This document shows positions 1 to 10,400 of a DNA stretch of 64,000 nt, piece after piece. The notes below the pieces were generated by a model. That model was not told where the DNA came from and did no database searches. It was given only the letters and a program-made list of their open reading frames with translations. Numbering within the stretch: the stretch's first letter is position 1; each line of letters opens with the position of its first letter. The stretch is from Leishmania mexicana MHOM/GT/2001/U1103 (Eukaryota > Euglenozoa > Kinetoplastea > Trypanosomatida > Trypanosomatidae), in NCBI RefSeq assembly GCF_000234665.1, contig NC_018335.1:930001-994000 (forward strand). Direction: 5' to 3'. A program made the translations under genes and the position numbers.

Positions 1-1480
1 CGAGCCGGTAGGACACGCCGTTTCGCTTACTCACGCTCCTTCGACGTCGGGCCGATCAAGTCGCACGCCAGCAAGCACACGTCTGCACACACACAGGCAC
101 ACGCGAATGGGAGTGAGTCTTGCGGCCACTCTGCCCACAACTTTTCTGCTTTGAGTGCGGAGGGAGGGAGGACGGGCAGGCACGAAAGGGGCGTGCAGTG
201 AGGCACTCCAGAACCGGAAGAGAGTGAGGGGCAAGAGAAGATGTGGGAGAAGGCAGGAGAGAAGGCCTTTTAGCCGATAAACGCCGGAGAGCGAAGCCCA
301 ACAGCACGGTAGGCACCACTGCACACGCACACACAACGACAGTCGTCGACATGGGTGGAGCATACGGCACGGAGAGAAGGCCGAAAAACTTTTGTGGTGT
401 GAGGCGCACAAGTATTCCCCTATCCCCACGCACTCATAACGAGCCTCTCACTGGCGTTGGACCCCTTGAAAGGTTGTCGCCTGCCCTCACTGCCCCAGCA
501 GCACCAACGAGGGGACGGCAAATGCGTATAAGCAGCCCCTTCCCCCCCCCACGCAACACCTATTTTTAAGCCGCTCTCACGCCCATAATGTGCCTTCGTG
601 ATGCATGTCTCAACTGTTGACCCATCTTCTCATGTGTGCCTCTTGCATATGCCCGAATGACGGAGGTGGAACGCCTCAGTTCACGGCATCAGCAGAGTCC
701 AGCGCCCCCTCCCCCCACTTATCCCTGCCAAACGCCGAGCCCCACTTCTGGTGATGCTGGGGCCAGGCACCCACGGCGCAAGGGGGAGGGGAGGCCAGGG
801 CGGTGCGTCGCTACCGAGATGCCGGCGACCAGGTCCTGGACGGCGCTGCGTCGGAGCACCCCCTGCGACGGCGAGCACGCTTGTGCCAACCATATGATTA
901 GGCAGAGCGTCAGCGTGACTCGAGCGTGTATCCGACTCCCCGGCCCTCGCCCTGCCTGCTGGTGTGCGGGACGCATGCACCACGGCGAGGGGGGATGCAC
1001 GGCGTGGCGACCGGCGCGATGGGCGCGGGTCGGATGGGGTAGCGTTTGAGGCAGGGGCCGTGCGGCGATGGCACTGGGTCGGCGCACTGCTGTGACACGC
1101 GTGTCTAGAGCGCCGCTGCACGCCGCGCGAGGTGGACCTGTGACGGGGCGCGCGGGGGCTCCAGCTGAGTCTGGACTCCTCTGCTGTATGGCGTAGAGTG
1201 GACCTGTTCAGCAATGCCTTGAGATGTATCGCGATCGTGTGCGTTGACCCTCGGTGGTCCACCTTCTCCCTCCCCCCATCCCCCTGCCTTTACTGGGCAC
1301 ACTAATGCGGACGACGCAGCAGCAGAGCGGAGCAGGCGAAAAGAAAAAATGAGAGGAAAAGAGCGAAAGGGCAGAGAGCGCGAGCGCTCACGCGGCCAGC
1401 GCACTTCGCTGGGCAGATGTTGGAGGCTGGCCCACGCGACTCGTGCACAAGGAAGCCATCACGCGGAGTTCGAGCCCCCC
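1..1480. other. Spacer downstream of the HAD gene
   Basis: This stretch lies 3' of the HAD-family gene and presumably holds its 3' UTR. The only structured feature is the SIDER-like element at 655-1198. Bases 1-600 contain short purine/pyrimidine tracts and CA-rich patches but no coding sequence I can support. Bases 1310-1385 are purine-rich, so pyrimidine-rich in the transcript. Confidence 0.7.
655..1198 (-). mobile_element. SIDER-like degenerate retroposon, copy A
   Basis: About 545 bp that are nearly identical to the reverse complement of 15779-16325; by eye only about ten substitutions or single-base indels separate them. A third, more diverged copy lies at 55055-55590. Size, copy number and position in a 3' UTR fit SIDER elements, the short degenerate retroposons of Leishmania. 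The A-rich tails of the other two copies define the element's 3' end, so copy A runs on the minus strand, in the sense of transcription. It begins about 280 nt after the HAD stop codon. In Leishmania, sense SIDER2 elements in 3' UTRs are reported to shorten mRNA life, so it may regulate that gene. The short ORFs within it are not genes. The family name is inferred from memory, not from a search. Confidence 0.75.
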
Positions 1481-2521
1481 TTAGAGCTTGATGCCGGGGT
1501 GCCCAGATCCGCAGAGTACCTCCAGCTCCTGTAGCTTCGCCTGAAGCAGTCCCCACGTCACACCCGTGGCGGGGTCGCACTGCACGTAGTGGCATCCAGC
1601 GCGCTCGCATGCAACGCGGTCGGCATCGGCGTCGCCAACGTGCACATGCCGGCTCACAGCAACACCATGATCACACACACTGTCGCCGCTTTCACACGCG
1701 GTGCGGTAGGAAGCGGCAATGTCGCGCACACCGGTCAGGATGCCTACGGGCGACGGCTTTGCGTAACCCGCATCCCGAGCCGTGATGATGCGCGAAAGCA
1801 GTGGCGACCCACCGCTTTCACCAGCCTCGAAGGCACCCAGCTGCATGAACACGCCCCGTATACGAGGATCCATGTTGGAAACCACGAATGGCGGCGCAGC
1901 CAGGAAGAGAACCGGAGACGCTGCGGCAGTGGCAGGAGGCACCGCGTCCAAGTCAGACATTGGCGTCGCCTCTGCCAGGCCTGACCGCACAGCGCTCTCG
2001 TCACGGCTCATGCGCTCTTGGTTCCATTTACGCACGCACTGCAATGTGCGGAGTCCTTCCGGGTACCAGCTATGGGCCTTGGTGGAACCGAACTGATCAA
2101 ACAGCACGTAGTCCTCAAACCGGCGCACGTCGTTGTGGTGGTCGCTCCACAGCTCCTTGACGCGCTGCAACACCTCCGCGGCAGCGCCGTCATACAGCGT
2201 GGCGCATGTAAAGGTTTGCCTCAGAACGCGGGCCCAGAAAGAGCGCAGTTCCTCATCTGTGCCACCGCCAATCGGCATCTCCTTCGGGTCGGCAGAGTGA
2301 GTCCATGCTGCACGATCCGCCCGCACTTGGTCACGGATGGCTTTCAGCGCGAGTTCCTGCACCGTCGCACAGGTGGCGTTTGGGCAGCTGGCGTCAAGGT
2401 CAACACCGTGCTCCAGCAGAAAGGATGTGTACGAGGTGCGGTACTGGAAGCCCAATCCATGCGTTATCTGAATGAGAGTGTCCAGCGCATCGAAGCTGAC
2501 TGTGATGGGCACTCGATGCAT
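1481..2521 (-). CDS. HAD-superfamily hydrolase, HDHD3-like
   Basis: A 346-aa protein with the whole haloacid-dehalogenase signature. Motif I is FDALDTLI near the N-terminus, with D11 as the predicted nucleophile and D14 as acid/base. Motif II is FVVSN in the middle, the motif III lysine lies in AGYAKPSP, and motif IV is HVGDADADR near the C-terminus. The first aspartate separated by two residues from DT, and the late GD...D motif, fit the HDHD3/REG-2 branch of phosphatase-like HAD proteins. The helical cap lies between motifs I and II (about residues 20-190). The substrate cannot be read from the sequence. The start is the ATG at 2521; an in-frame GTG immediately upstream is not used in these organisms. 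A sense SIDER lies in the 3' UTR. The fold is secure; the physiological role is unknown. Confidence 0.88.
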   Translation of the reverse strand: MHRVPITVSFDALDTLIQITHGLGFQYRTSYTSFLLEHGVDLDASCPNATCATVQELALKAIRDQVRADRAAWTHSADPKEMPIGGGTDEELRSFWARVLRQTFTCATLYDGAAAEVLQRVKELWSDHHNDVRRFEDYVLFDQFGSTKAHSWYPEGLRTLQCVRKWNQERMSRDESAVRSGLAEATPMSDLDAVPPATAAASPVLFLAAPPFVVSNMDPRIRGVFMQLGAFEAGESGGSPLLSRIITARDAGYAKPSPVGILTGVRDIAASYRTACESGDSVCDHGVAVSRHVHVGDADADRVACERAGCHYVQCDPATGVTWGLLQAKLQELEVLCGSGHPGIKL

Positions 2522-3111
2522 CACGGCTGCAGGATAACTCTCTGTCGCCCTCTAGGGTTCGCACACAGGTGTCTGTATGCTCAGCGGCGAAGCCCTCTCC
2601 AAATTCAAAGCCCCGTGAAGGCAAAGGACAGGGAGAGAGAGGGGCAGAGAGACGGGTTGCGAGCACGCCTGTGCGCAGGCGCACCCATGCAGAGGCACCA
2701 ACCCGAGAACACAGAGCTGGGCACACGGGTGCACAGCGGCGGGGAGGGAGAAAGAGAGAGAGGAAGGAAAGGAGTAGGAGGCGATAACGCACATAGACAG
2801 CTTGCATTCGTGGGCGCGCGAGAGAGAAGGGACAACGCCTTTCAACGGAGGCGCGTTCATGCACACACGCGCATGCACTAAAAAAAATGCCGCCGCTTGT
2901 CAACAGAAGTGGCTCGACCTATGGGCGCACGCGACGTAGCGGCACCAATACCGGACGAACAATGTGCGCAACCTTCTCACCAATCGGCAAGAGAAAAAAG
3001 GGCGAGAAGATCCAGAGAGGGAGTTCGGTTGTACAACTGATGAGCACCCCCTCCTCACCACCACCACACGTGTGCCGCTGCCGCCTTCGATCCCGCGCAG
3101 GCGCACGCGCT
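2522..3111. other. Spacer between kelch and HAD genes
   Basis: 590 bp that must hold the kelch 3' UTR and the HAD 5' UTR. A strong purine run on the plus strand at about 2739-2781 reads as a polypyrimidine tract in the transcript. Otherwise I see only low-complexity sequence. Confidence 0.7.
2739..2781 (-). promoter_or_regulatory. Polypyrimidine tract, likely trans-splice signal
   Basis: An almost unbroken purine run on the plus strand, about 220 nt upstream of the HAD start codon. On the coding strand it is a C/T tract of the kind that directs spliced-leader addition to the next AG and polyadenylation of the preceding gene. The exact acceptor AG is not determined. Confidence 0.5.
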
Positions 3112-5349
3112 TTAAAAGAGTGTGCCGAGAAGCTCATCTCTTTCCATCGTGAGCACCTTCGATTGGATAGGCAGCCGCTCCATCTGCACCCGAGCTGCCT
3201 CGGCAAGAGGAATCCTGCGTGGTGCCAGCAAGTAAAGCCACCCCACCGGCTCCCCGAGGCTGTTCTGCTCGGCATCGCTCCAGTCCTCGTTGCCGCCACA
3301 GCACAGTGACCACGCACCACACCGCTCGCGTAGCACTCGAAGGGCCGCCTGGTAAGCGCTCAAGAGCGTGGTGCCGTCCGCCAATGTTCGCCTGTCCTCC
3401 CCGCTCTTCACCGACGAGTGGAGAGCTGCAACAGCGCTGGGCGTACCAGGAGACGGTAATAGCACTACACAGTGCGCTGTCAGCCCGGGTACCGGCAGCG
3501 CGTGCGAGTAGTCGAAGCGCATCTGCACTGTGTCGAATGAGTAGCACATGCGAGAGCGGCGCTGCTTGCCGTGGCGAGCCGGCATGCCGCCCAACACCTC
3601 GAACCGTCGAAGGCGAGTGGCATGCCACTTTATTGATTGATCGCTCTCTCGCTTCACAGACGGCACGGGCGTCGACAGCGCTGCCTCGTTAGCGAGCCCC
3701 TCGCTCACTGCGTCCACGAGTTCGTACTGAAGCAGTGAGATCTGGCTGCGCACGAGGTCTGGCGAGGGGCACACACGCACCCATACCCCTGTTGCCAAGT
3801 TGTACACTCGCAGATATGGCGCCATTGGGCGTCCATCCTGAAAGCCATCCATGTAGAGGAGTCGTCCTGTCGCCTCTTCGCCACGTTTACGCTCATCGGG
3901 GGTGCATTCACGCTGCACGTCGCACACGAGAATCCCCTTGAACTGCGCTCGTGGCACTGCACCGTATTGAGGCAGTTCCTCCAACACCTCCTGCGGCAGC
4001 CAGAGACGATGGAGGGTGTTCATCAGCTGATGCGAGTAGCTCAAGCCGCCGAAGTAGTACAACACCTGATGTTCGTCGCCCGCACTCGCCGCCCTGGTTG
4101 TGAGAGCGCCCCCCTCGACAGCCTCTTCCACGAGATGCCTAGGTGAAGGCAAAGCTCGCATCGCCAACGGCGTCGCGGGGACGGCGTTGCTTTTCGCCAA
4201 TGCCGCGCAGAAGCGCTGAGGGAAGAGAGAAGAAATCTGCTGCCAGGCGCCCGTGCACACATCGTACATCATGTCCGTCGACGCCAGCGCGTTGCCATGA
4301 GCCCAGTAGCTGCCACCGATCACGTAGAGGCGCTCCCCGCAGGAGACGAGATGGTGCCCATGCCGTGAGCGTGGCGCCACCGGCGGCCGAATCATCCTCC
4401 ACCGAAGCGGCCGCACCGTGTGCTTGCCGCGCACCTCGCGTGTGTCAGCCTGGACTGAAGGCGCCTCCTTGTCCATGCCAGGACCAGCCTTGCGTCCCTT
4501 CGTGAGGTCTCGGAGGGCAAGTTTGACGTGGTCAGTGTGAGTGCTGGGGCTCACGCTCATGTGGTCCTGTGACGCGGCCGCTGACGGAGATGCAGGGGTG
4601 CTGTGTGCTATGCGGTCGCCCGCCTCGAGGCCCACCTGGCGCAGCAGCTCAACGGTGATTGGTGGCACCACGACCTCGTTCACCGCATCGGCGACGACTC
4701 CGTCCGACGCGGCGGCGGGGTGGAGGTGTAACGTCTGTCGCGCATCGATGCCGTGTCCACTCCTCCTCCTTGAGGAAGACGACAAGGACGGCGAGGTGTC
4801 CACAGAGCTACCCCTGCTCTGGTCGGCCTCGTTCTCCACCCCCTGTTCGCTTACGTAACCCTCATCATACTCAAACCCGCGCTCGTTCGACTCCTCCGTC
4901 GTTGAAGAAAGGGAGCTGGGTCCGGAGGACGACGCGCTAAAGCTCTCTCCCAGGATATCGCCGTCCTTATCCTCCATGTCGGCGGCACAGCCCGGCCTTG
5001 AGAAGCGCCTTCCCTGGAAGTTGCGCAGCGTCCCGCTGCACTCGGATGCTGCCACCCCGCTGGCAATCTCGCACAGCCTTCGCAGCCTGCGCTGACGGTG
5101 CGGCGCCAAAGCAACATCGAAGGCGTCTATCCCGCGACGCTGATCTGCGCGGTGCACATGACGCGCGATGGTCGTTACCGGCAGCACGAAGAGGGGGCAA
5201 CTAGATCCCTCGGACCGTACCACCTCAGCCAGCAGTTCGCTTGGCGGCCACCCGCCGAACTGAACAATGCCGCCCAGTGCGGCGCACCAGCAACTGCCGT
5301 GTCCGCTTCTCTTCACGGAGGTGCCGAATCCATAGTCGACAGAGAGCAT
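3112..5349 (-). CDS. Kelch-repeat beta-propeller protein
   Basis: A 745-aa protein. Kelch-type blades are recognisable at about residues 16-45 (hydrophobic stretch ending in FGGWPP), 320-375 (RHGHHLV...LYVIGGSYWAHG then MYDVCTGAW), 425-455 (LYYFGGLSYSHQLMNTLH), 515-530 (YNLATGVWVRV), 573-633 (FEVLGGMPARH...YSFDT) and 673-713 (CCGGNEDW...LYLLAP). A Ser/Glu/Asp-rich, probably disordered segment of about 200 residues (roughly 100-310) splits the N-terminal blade from the rest. Kelch propellers are protein-binding scaffolds. There is no BTB, BACK or F-box domain, so the partner is unknown. The start is the first in-frame ATG (5349). The upstream open frame encodes a His-Thr run from a TG microsatellite and is rejected as coding. 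Confidence 0.85.
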   Translation of the reverse strand: MLSVDYGFGTSVKRSGHGSCWCAALGGIVQFGGWPPSELLAEVVRSEGSSCPLFVLPVTTIARHVHRADQRRGIDAFDVALAPHRQRRLRRLCEIASGVAASECSGTLRNFQGRRFSRPGCAADMEDKDGDILGESFSASSSGPSSLSSTTEESNERGFEYDEGYVSEQGVENEADQSRGSSVDTSPSLSSSSRRRSGHGIDARQTLHLHPAAASDGVVADAVNEVVVPPITVELLRQVGLEAGDRIAHSTPASPSAAASQDHMSVSPSTHTDHVKLALRDLTKGRKAGPGMDKEAPSVQADTREVRGKHTVRPLRWRMIRPPVAPRSRHGHHLVSCGERLYVIGGSYWAHGNALASTDMMYDVCTGAWQQISSLFPQRFCAALAKSNAVPATPLAMRALPSPRHLVEEAVEGGALTTRAASAGDEHQVLYYFGGLSYSHQLMNTLHRLWLPQEVLEELPQYGAVPRAQFKGILVCDVQRECTPDERKRGEEATGRLLYMDGFQDGRPMAPYLRVYNLATGVWVRVCPSPDLVRSQISLLQYELVDAVSEGLANEAALSTPVPSVKRESDQSIKWHATRLRRFEVLGGMPARHGKQRRSRMCYSFDTVQMRFDYSHALPVPGLTAHCVVLLPSPGTPSAVAALHSSVKSGEDRRTLADGTTLLSAYQAALRVLRERCGAWSLCCGGNEDWSDAEQNSLGEPVGWLYLLAPRRIPLAEAARVQMERLPIQSKVLTMERDELLGTLF

Positions 5350-5521
5350 TACACCTGGAGGCAAGCCTGCTCCAATCACGGGCCAAGTCAGTGGCAGGCC
5401 GGCAGACAACAGACCATTCGCCACGGCAGTCAAGGCAGTGAACGCAACGAATTGGGGAAAAAAGTGAAGACGCCACGCAACGAGTGACTGAGCGATGCGT
5501 GCTCGAAAATTGATCAGCGAC

Positions 5522-5544
5522 TGTGTGTGTGTGTGTGTGTGTGT
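5522..5544. repeat. TG/CA dinucleotide microsatellite
   Basis: Perfect TG repeat of about 11 units in the 5' UTR region of the kelch gene. If translated on the minus strand it gives the His-Thr run that argues against an upstream start. Confidence 0.95.
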
Positions 5545-5571
5545 ATGATAAAGGGAGCGGCATACATACAA

Positions 5572-5583
5572 ATATATATATAT
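5572..5583. repeat. Short AT run
   Basis: A 12-bp alternating AT stretch, conspicuous in otherwise GC-rich DNA, just upstream of the TG microsatellite. No function is evident. Confidence 0.9.
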
Positions 5584-6616
5584 GGGCATATAGGTGTTAT
5601 GTATTTACCAGGCAACGATCACAGCGAGCGTCAGAGCAGGAGATGGGGAAATGACCGCCCACCGCCACCGCCCGAACACGAAAACCGAGAAAGAGGGGAG
5701 GGGGAGTGCGCGGAAAGAGGGGCAATGGGGAGGCAAGAGACCGCAGCGTACGTCATGAGATGGATCTGTGGAAGGCAATCGGCAAGGGGAACGTGAAGTG
5801 CTGGTGCACATGCGAGTCCCGCCAGCACGTTCTCTCTTGTTGCTGTGGTCCATGATCGAGGGGCCCCACATCAACACACGCGCGTCTAAAAAAGACGGCC
5901 CGAGTACGCTGACCCGAAAGAGGAGGTGAGAGCGCAGCGCTCACTGGAGAAAAATATCGTGCTGTATCTCCCGTTCTATCTTCCCTTATCTGAAGCGGGG
6001 CAGGAACGACGACCACGACGACGAGCATGTGCCCTACTCGTTGGCGCGCCGGCTTTGTGCCCCTAGCGCTTTCTCTCTCGGATTGCCCATGTGGTATTAG
6101 CGGCCCTCTCCCCTCGACTGCCCGCCTCCCCCACACCCCCTCCTCCCAATGCCACGCTTGCGAGTGGCTCTGGGTTCGCCGATATTCTATGAGGCAGTGG
6201 GGCGAGGAAGGAGAAAAGGAGGCGGACAAAGAGGCGGAGTTGGCGATGGGGGCAGATGGGGGGAGATGAAGGGAGGGGAGGGGGGCGGGGCAAAACTTAA
6301 CGGACGGTGAGGGAGCACAGAGAGGGGAGGTGAAAAAGAGGGGGGTGGCAACACAAGACTCGAGTAGAAACACAAGGAACACCAGCACGCCGACAGACAC
6401 ACACACACAGAAGCGCACGGATGGGCGTACGTGGAGGATGGAGTAGACACGCACCTCATCCAGACAACAGCAGCAACGGGGGCAACGAGCACAAACAAAG
6501 AAGGGAGGGAACCGCCTCGTGGAGAATGCGCATGACACACACGCACACACACACAAACAGGGAAGGGAGGGGGAGCCAGCGAAGGAGGAAGAACCAAACC
6601 TATGAGCCTCAAGGTG

Positions 6617-6680
6617 CAGAGAAAAAAAGGGAGGGTTGGGCCACAGATGGGGGAAGGGAGGGAGGAAGGGAGAGAGAGAC
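6617..6680 (-). promoter_or_regulatory. Polypyrimidine tract in the kelch/TPR spacer
   Basis: A nearly continuous purine stretch on the plus strand, one of several in this spacer. On the coding strand it is a strong C/T tract that could support trans-splicing or polyadenylation. It lies over 1.2 kb from the kelch ATG, so nearer tracts (about 5676-5742) may be the ones actually used. Confidence 0.35.
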
Positions 6681-7472
6681 ACCGCATGAGGGAGAAGGAT
6701 GGTGAAGGGGATGTCTGGTGCGGCACCCGAAACAGCCGCCGTCAACGCCCAAGACACACACGCCTCTCCGTTTCAGTCCTGCACCGCGCGAGGAGCTCAC
6801 GCATGCGCAAGCAAACACGCGCACGTATGCTGTGTGCTTATCGGGAGAATGGGAGAGGAGAGCAGAGGGGAGGGCAAGACGATCAAAAACTTAAAAAGGG
6901 AAGAGGGCGAGACAACAACAAGAGAGGGAGAGAGAGGGGGGAGGCCGGAGAGGGCGACAGCGAGCGAAGTTGCCGAAGGGGCAAGGTGGCCCCGTCACCC
7001 ATCTCAGGCAGAGAGGAAAAAGGAAACACACACACACACACAAAGAAGAAGAGAGAAGAGCAAGACGCACCCGCGTGTCGCAGTGTGACTGCACAGAGGG
7101 CGCACAGTCATGAGAGACCCGGTGGGTTGACGGAGAGGAGGAGAGGGGAGCAGGAAAAAAAAAGCATTTCGGGGGGGGGACAACGAGTCGGGGAGGTGGT
7201 GAGGTGTGCCCGGGTGCGCTCTCCATGGAAATGGGGCCTGAACCTGAAAGAAGACTGCTCAGGGATAGGCGAAGGAGATGGGTGCCGCTGATGCACTACA
7301 AAGCGTTTCATATGCGAGGAGACTGCATATGAAGAGAAGGCGAGTAGGGATTTGAACTGCCATCACCGGCATCTGCGCTTCGAGGGAAGCGGGGGAGGCT
7401 CTCGCCCGCACCCCTGCCCCCCCCCCAAGTGCCGAAGCCTTGGCTTGTGCCCCTCCTTTCCTTCCCCGCGGC

Positions 7473-10400
7473 TTACCATAGGAGGTGCAGCCGGCGCCGC
7501 ATCCGTGCCGCTACACACTCTCTCCACGCTTGTTGAATCACTCCCGCCGCCTCCTCTTGTACGATTTGATCGCGGATATACCGCCGCTGCGCCTCGTCCG
7601 TCTCCGCGTCGCTCCAAGTAGACCCATTCGTGCCGAGCCTCTGTTGCTGTGGCCGTGGCTTGTGAACAGGCGCTGGTAGATGAGGTGGGAGAAGATGACC
7701 TGCAGAGACCTCGCACGAGGCCACAGCGGCGCCGTGGGCGCCTTCACTCTTGAGACGCGCCTTCTCGTGCGCACCCGCCACGCCATCCTTCACCCCATTG
7801 ACAGGATGGTTAGCGCCGACTTCGAGCGCCGTCTCTCCCTCCGTGGTCGCAAGGACATCTCCCATGCCGGGAGGCGTCGCCTCGTCGGCGTCACCTCCGT
7901 GTACACGGCCGAGCAGGTCACCTTCGCGGTCCAGAGGGCAATTCCGTGGTGACAACAGACCCGCAGATCTTTCCCCAGGCTTTGGAAGTGGCACCGGCGA
8001 CTCTGGTCGAAGAGATATAGAAGGGGGTACAGCAGTCGACAGTTTCATCTCAAGCTCCACGGCGCTTCCTGGTCCTCTGGGCGCTTCGACTGGTGCCACA
8101 GCCGCCGACGCTGCTATCGGGGCAAAAACCGGTGACGAGCACGTAAGCTTGGAAGAGTCCAGAAGCTCCGGTGTATTGGGTGCGCTCGTCGTGCACGGAG
8201 GCGAGGTGTCCATGTTCTTCATGATATCGATTTCGTGAGTGGAAAAGAGATCCTGCCGTGCCCTTTGCAGCTGCTTCACGTCCTTTTCCTCCACCTGCGC
8301 AATGTCCTCTTTTACCATCACCGGCGCCTCGCTGGGCACCGCGACATCCACCGATGCGGAAGGCATCGGTAATCCGTCTTGCATTATCGCCGGGGACGGG
8401 GCCGTCGCCGACACCGGCGCTGTCGTCTTCACCAGCTCGACTGCCTCCGGTTTCACCAGCAGACGCCGCTCATTGTTCCCCGGCGATTCGCCGTCGCCTG
8501 GTCGGAGGTCGTTGCCGTCGTGGATGCTTCTCGAGGAGCTCCCCCGGAGTTGCGTGATCCGGGTCGTGGTGGAGCTGATGGACGTAGTGCGGCGGCCCAA
8601 GGTCTCATCCTCGGTCGTCGCATACGCCATCATTGGCGCTGGGCAGCAGTACCCCTCGTTGAAGCAGAGCGAATCGTTGGAAGAGCCGGAGGTGCGGCTG
8701 CCACCCGCCAGGCGCAACAGCACCGGCTTTGCCGCCCCATCCTCTACCGTCTCCGTATCGAGAGTTGCCGCGGGCTGCTTCGGCATCCGCGTAGGGGATC
8801 GAAGTTGCTCCCCAGCGTCACCACTGCGGAAACTGAAGTCGACGTTCCTCAGCTCCATCGACGCGGATGCTGCTAGCTTGTGCGGTGCGAAGACGAACAC
8901 GCGACTACGTCGAGGCGGCGGGGCCATCACGACCTCTTCTGGAGATCGACCTTCCTTTATCGCCGCGCTCACCTCTGCACTTTGCTCCTCTGCTGTCACC
9001 TTACCGCTGGCAGGGTCTTCGGACAATGGGAGGTCTGCAACTTCGTTGTGTGGTGGTCTCGCCGCACTCGTCGTCATGGAAGAATCACCGCGACAGGATT
9101 CCCTCATCCTCGATGGCGACGAGAACAAAGTCGCGGCGCGGCTCTGCTCATGGGGGTGGCCGTCTTTATCCGCAGGAGTTGTCAGCTGCTCTTCAGTCTC
9201 CGCACTTGGGGTAGCTACGGTAACGGCAAGAGCATTCGTGGCACCTTTCACCTCTGTCCATGACACTGCTTCGCGGCTGCTGGAAGCAGCTCGTCCCGCG
9301 GAGGCGGCGCTTGCCCCAGGCGCCGCCGAGCTGCCCTTGTGCAAGGCGCTACCCCCCGCCTCCTCCGTCTCCTGGCGCAGCGCCTCACTCGCTGGCCCGT
9401 TGTCGCCTTCGACCTCAAGATCGACCGGGCACACCGAAGCGCTGCTGCTCATCCTTTTCGGTGCTTCGTGTCCGCATGCAGTAAACCGAACGGCGGTGGC
9501 CGAGATGGATGCACGCATCGATGACCCGCCAGGCAGAGCAGTGTCCTCCAGGCTGCTCGGGCAAACGTTCTCTGCACACACAGAGGAAGTAAAGGGCGGA
9601 GTTGGCGAATCCGAAAGGGCGGTCTTTTGGACCGCTGTTCTGTCACCCAAGTCGTCCTCGCGGCTTCTGTCTGAGAGTATCGCGTGTGCGGCTGTGCAAA
9701 CGTTACTGGCCTCCTCCTCGCCAGCCGCGCCGAGCCCGGCACTGCATGAGCCGTCCACCTGGTCTACGTTCCGGCTTGTCTCCTGCGGTGCTTGCGACAC
9801 AGGTGAGTGCGACGAGTGCGACAGCGCCGCAGAGGCAGACACGGCTTTCAGCTCCCCCTCTCTCACTCCTGGGTCCCGTGATGACTGAAACGGTGCCCGC
9901 GTACCTCGGCACGCAGCTGACGAAGTCGGCGACAGGAAAGACGGCTTCGGCACGTCCCCGTAGTCGTCTGCAGCAGACGCGAAGGCCTCCGCGACGGTGG
10001 CAACTGAGCTCGCAACTTTGTTGAGTATCGCCAACTGATGCGCTGAAAGCGAGCCAGCCACTGCCACCGCAGCACAGGCGAGTTCCGCTTGCTCTGCTCG
10101 GAGAACCCCATCGACAGATGCCCGAAAAGGTGACGCGGTTCTCTGCGCCGCTGTACCTCTCCCCTCCGCTTCGCACACGAGATGCTGATCTTTCTCGTGA
10201 GCATGCATCGCCGGGGATGCCTCCACAGTGATTTTCTGATCACCCGTATTTAGCCGCTGCAGTGCACTGAGGCTGTTGGCCTTCGCCTCCTTGGACACCG
10301 AGGCGCATGTCTCCAGCACTGGAGCGTTGCCTGGTGCATCCTCACGCTCCTCAGCCACCGTCGCCACCGCGTCGCTCTCACCCTTCCCCGAGATATCATG

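Larger units (their letters stand above)
5350..7472. other. Long purine-biased spacer (2.1 kb)
   Basis: This region holds a TG repeat, an AT run and several long purine tracts (about 5676-5742, 6200-6290, 6617-6680, 6840-6960) that read as pyrimidine tracts in the transcript. It presumably forms the 3' UTR of the TPR/IQ gene and the 5' UTR of the kelch gene. The minus-strand open frames here (for example 5753-6757) translate to Pro/Ser/Leu/Cys-rich low complexity and are not genes. Confidence 0.65.

Noticed and set aside
681..1262. ORFs in the SIDER copies (also 15564-16295)
   Set aside because: They occur in several overlapping frames and strands within a repeated non-coding element; no retroelement domain.
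5350..5589. N-terminal extension of the kelch protein
   Set aside because: Contains a His-Thr run from a microsatellite and no earlier ATG in a good setting; the ATG at 5349 begins protein-like sequence.
5753..6757. Minus-strand open frame of 334 codons
   Set aside because: Translates to Pro/Ser/Leu/Phe/Cys runs produced by purine-tract spacer sequence; no domain, and it overlaps likely splice signals.
7335..7380. tRNA-like T-arm sequence on the minus strand (GTTCAAATCC)
   Set aside because: No matching acceptor stem, D-arm or anticodon arm at the right distance; taken as chance.
8239..9888. Plus-strand open frame of 549 codons
   Set aside because: Lies wholly opposite the TPR/IQ gene; long antisense frames are expected from GC-rich codon bias.
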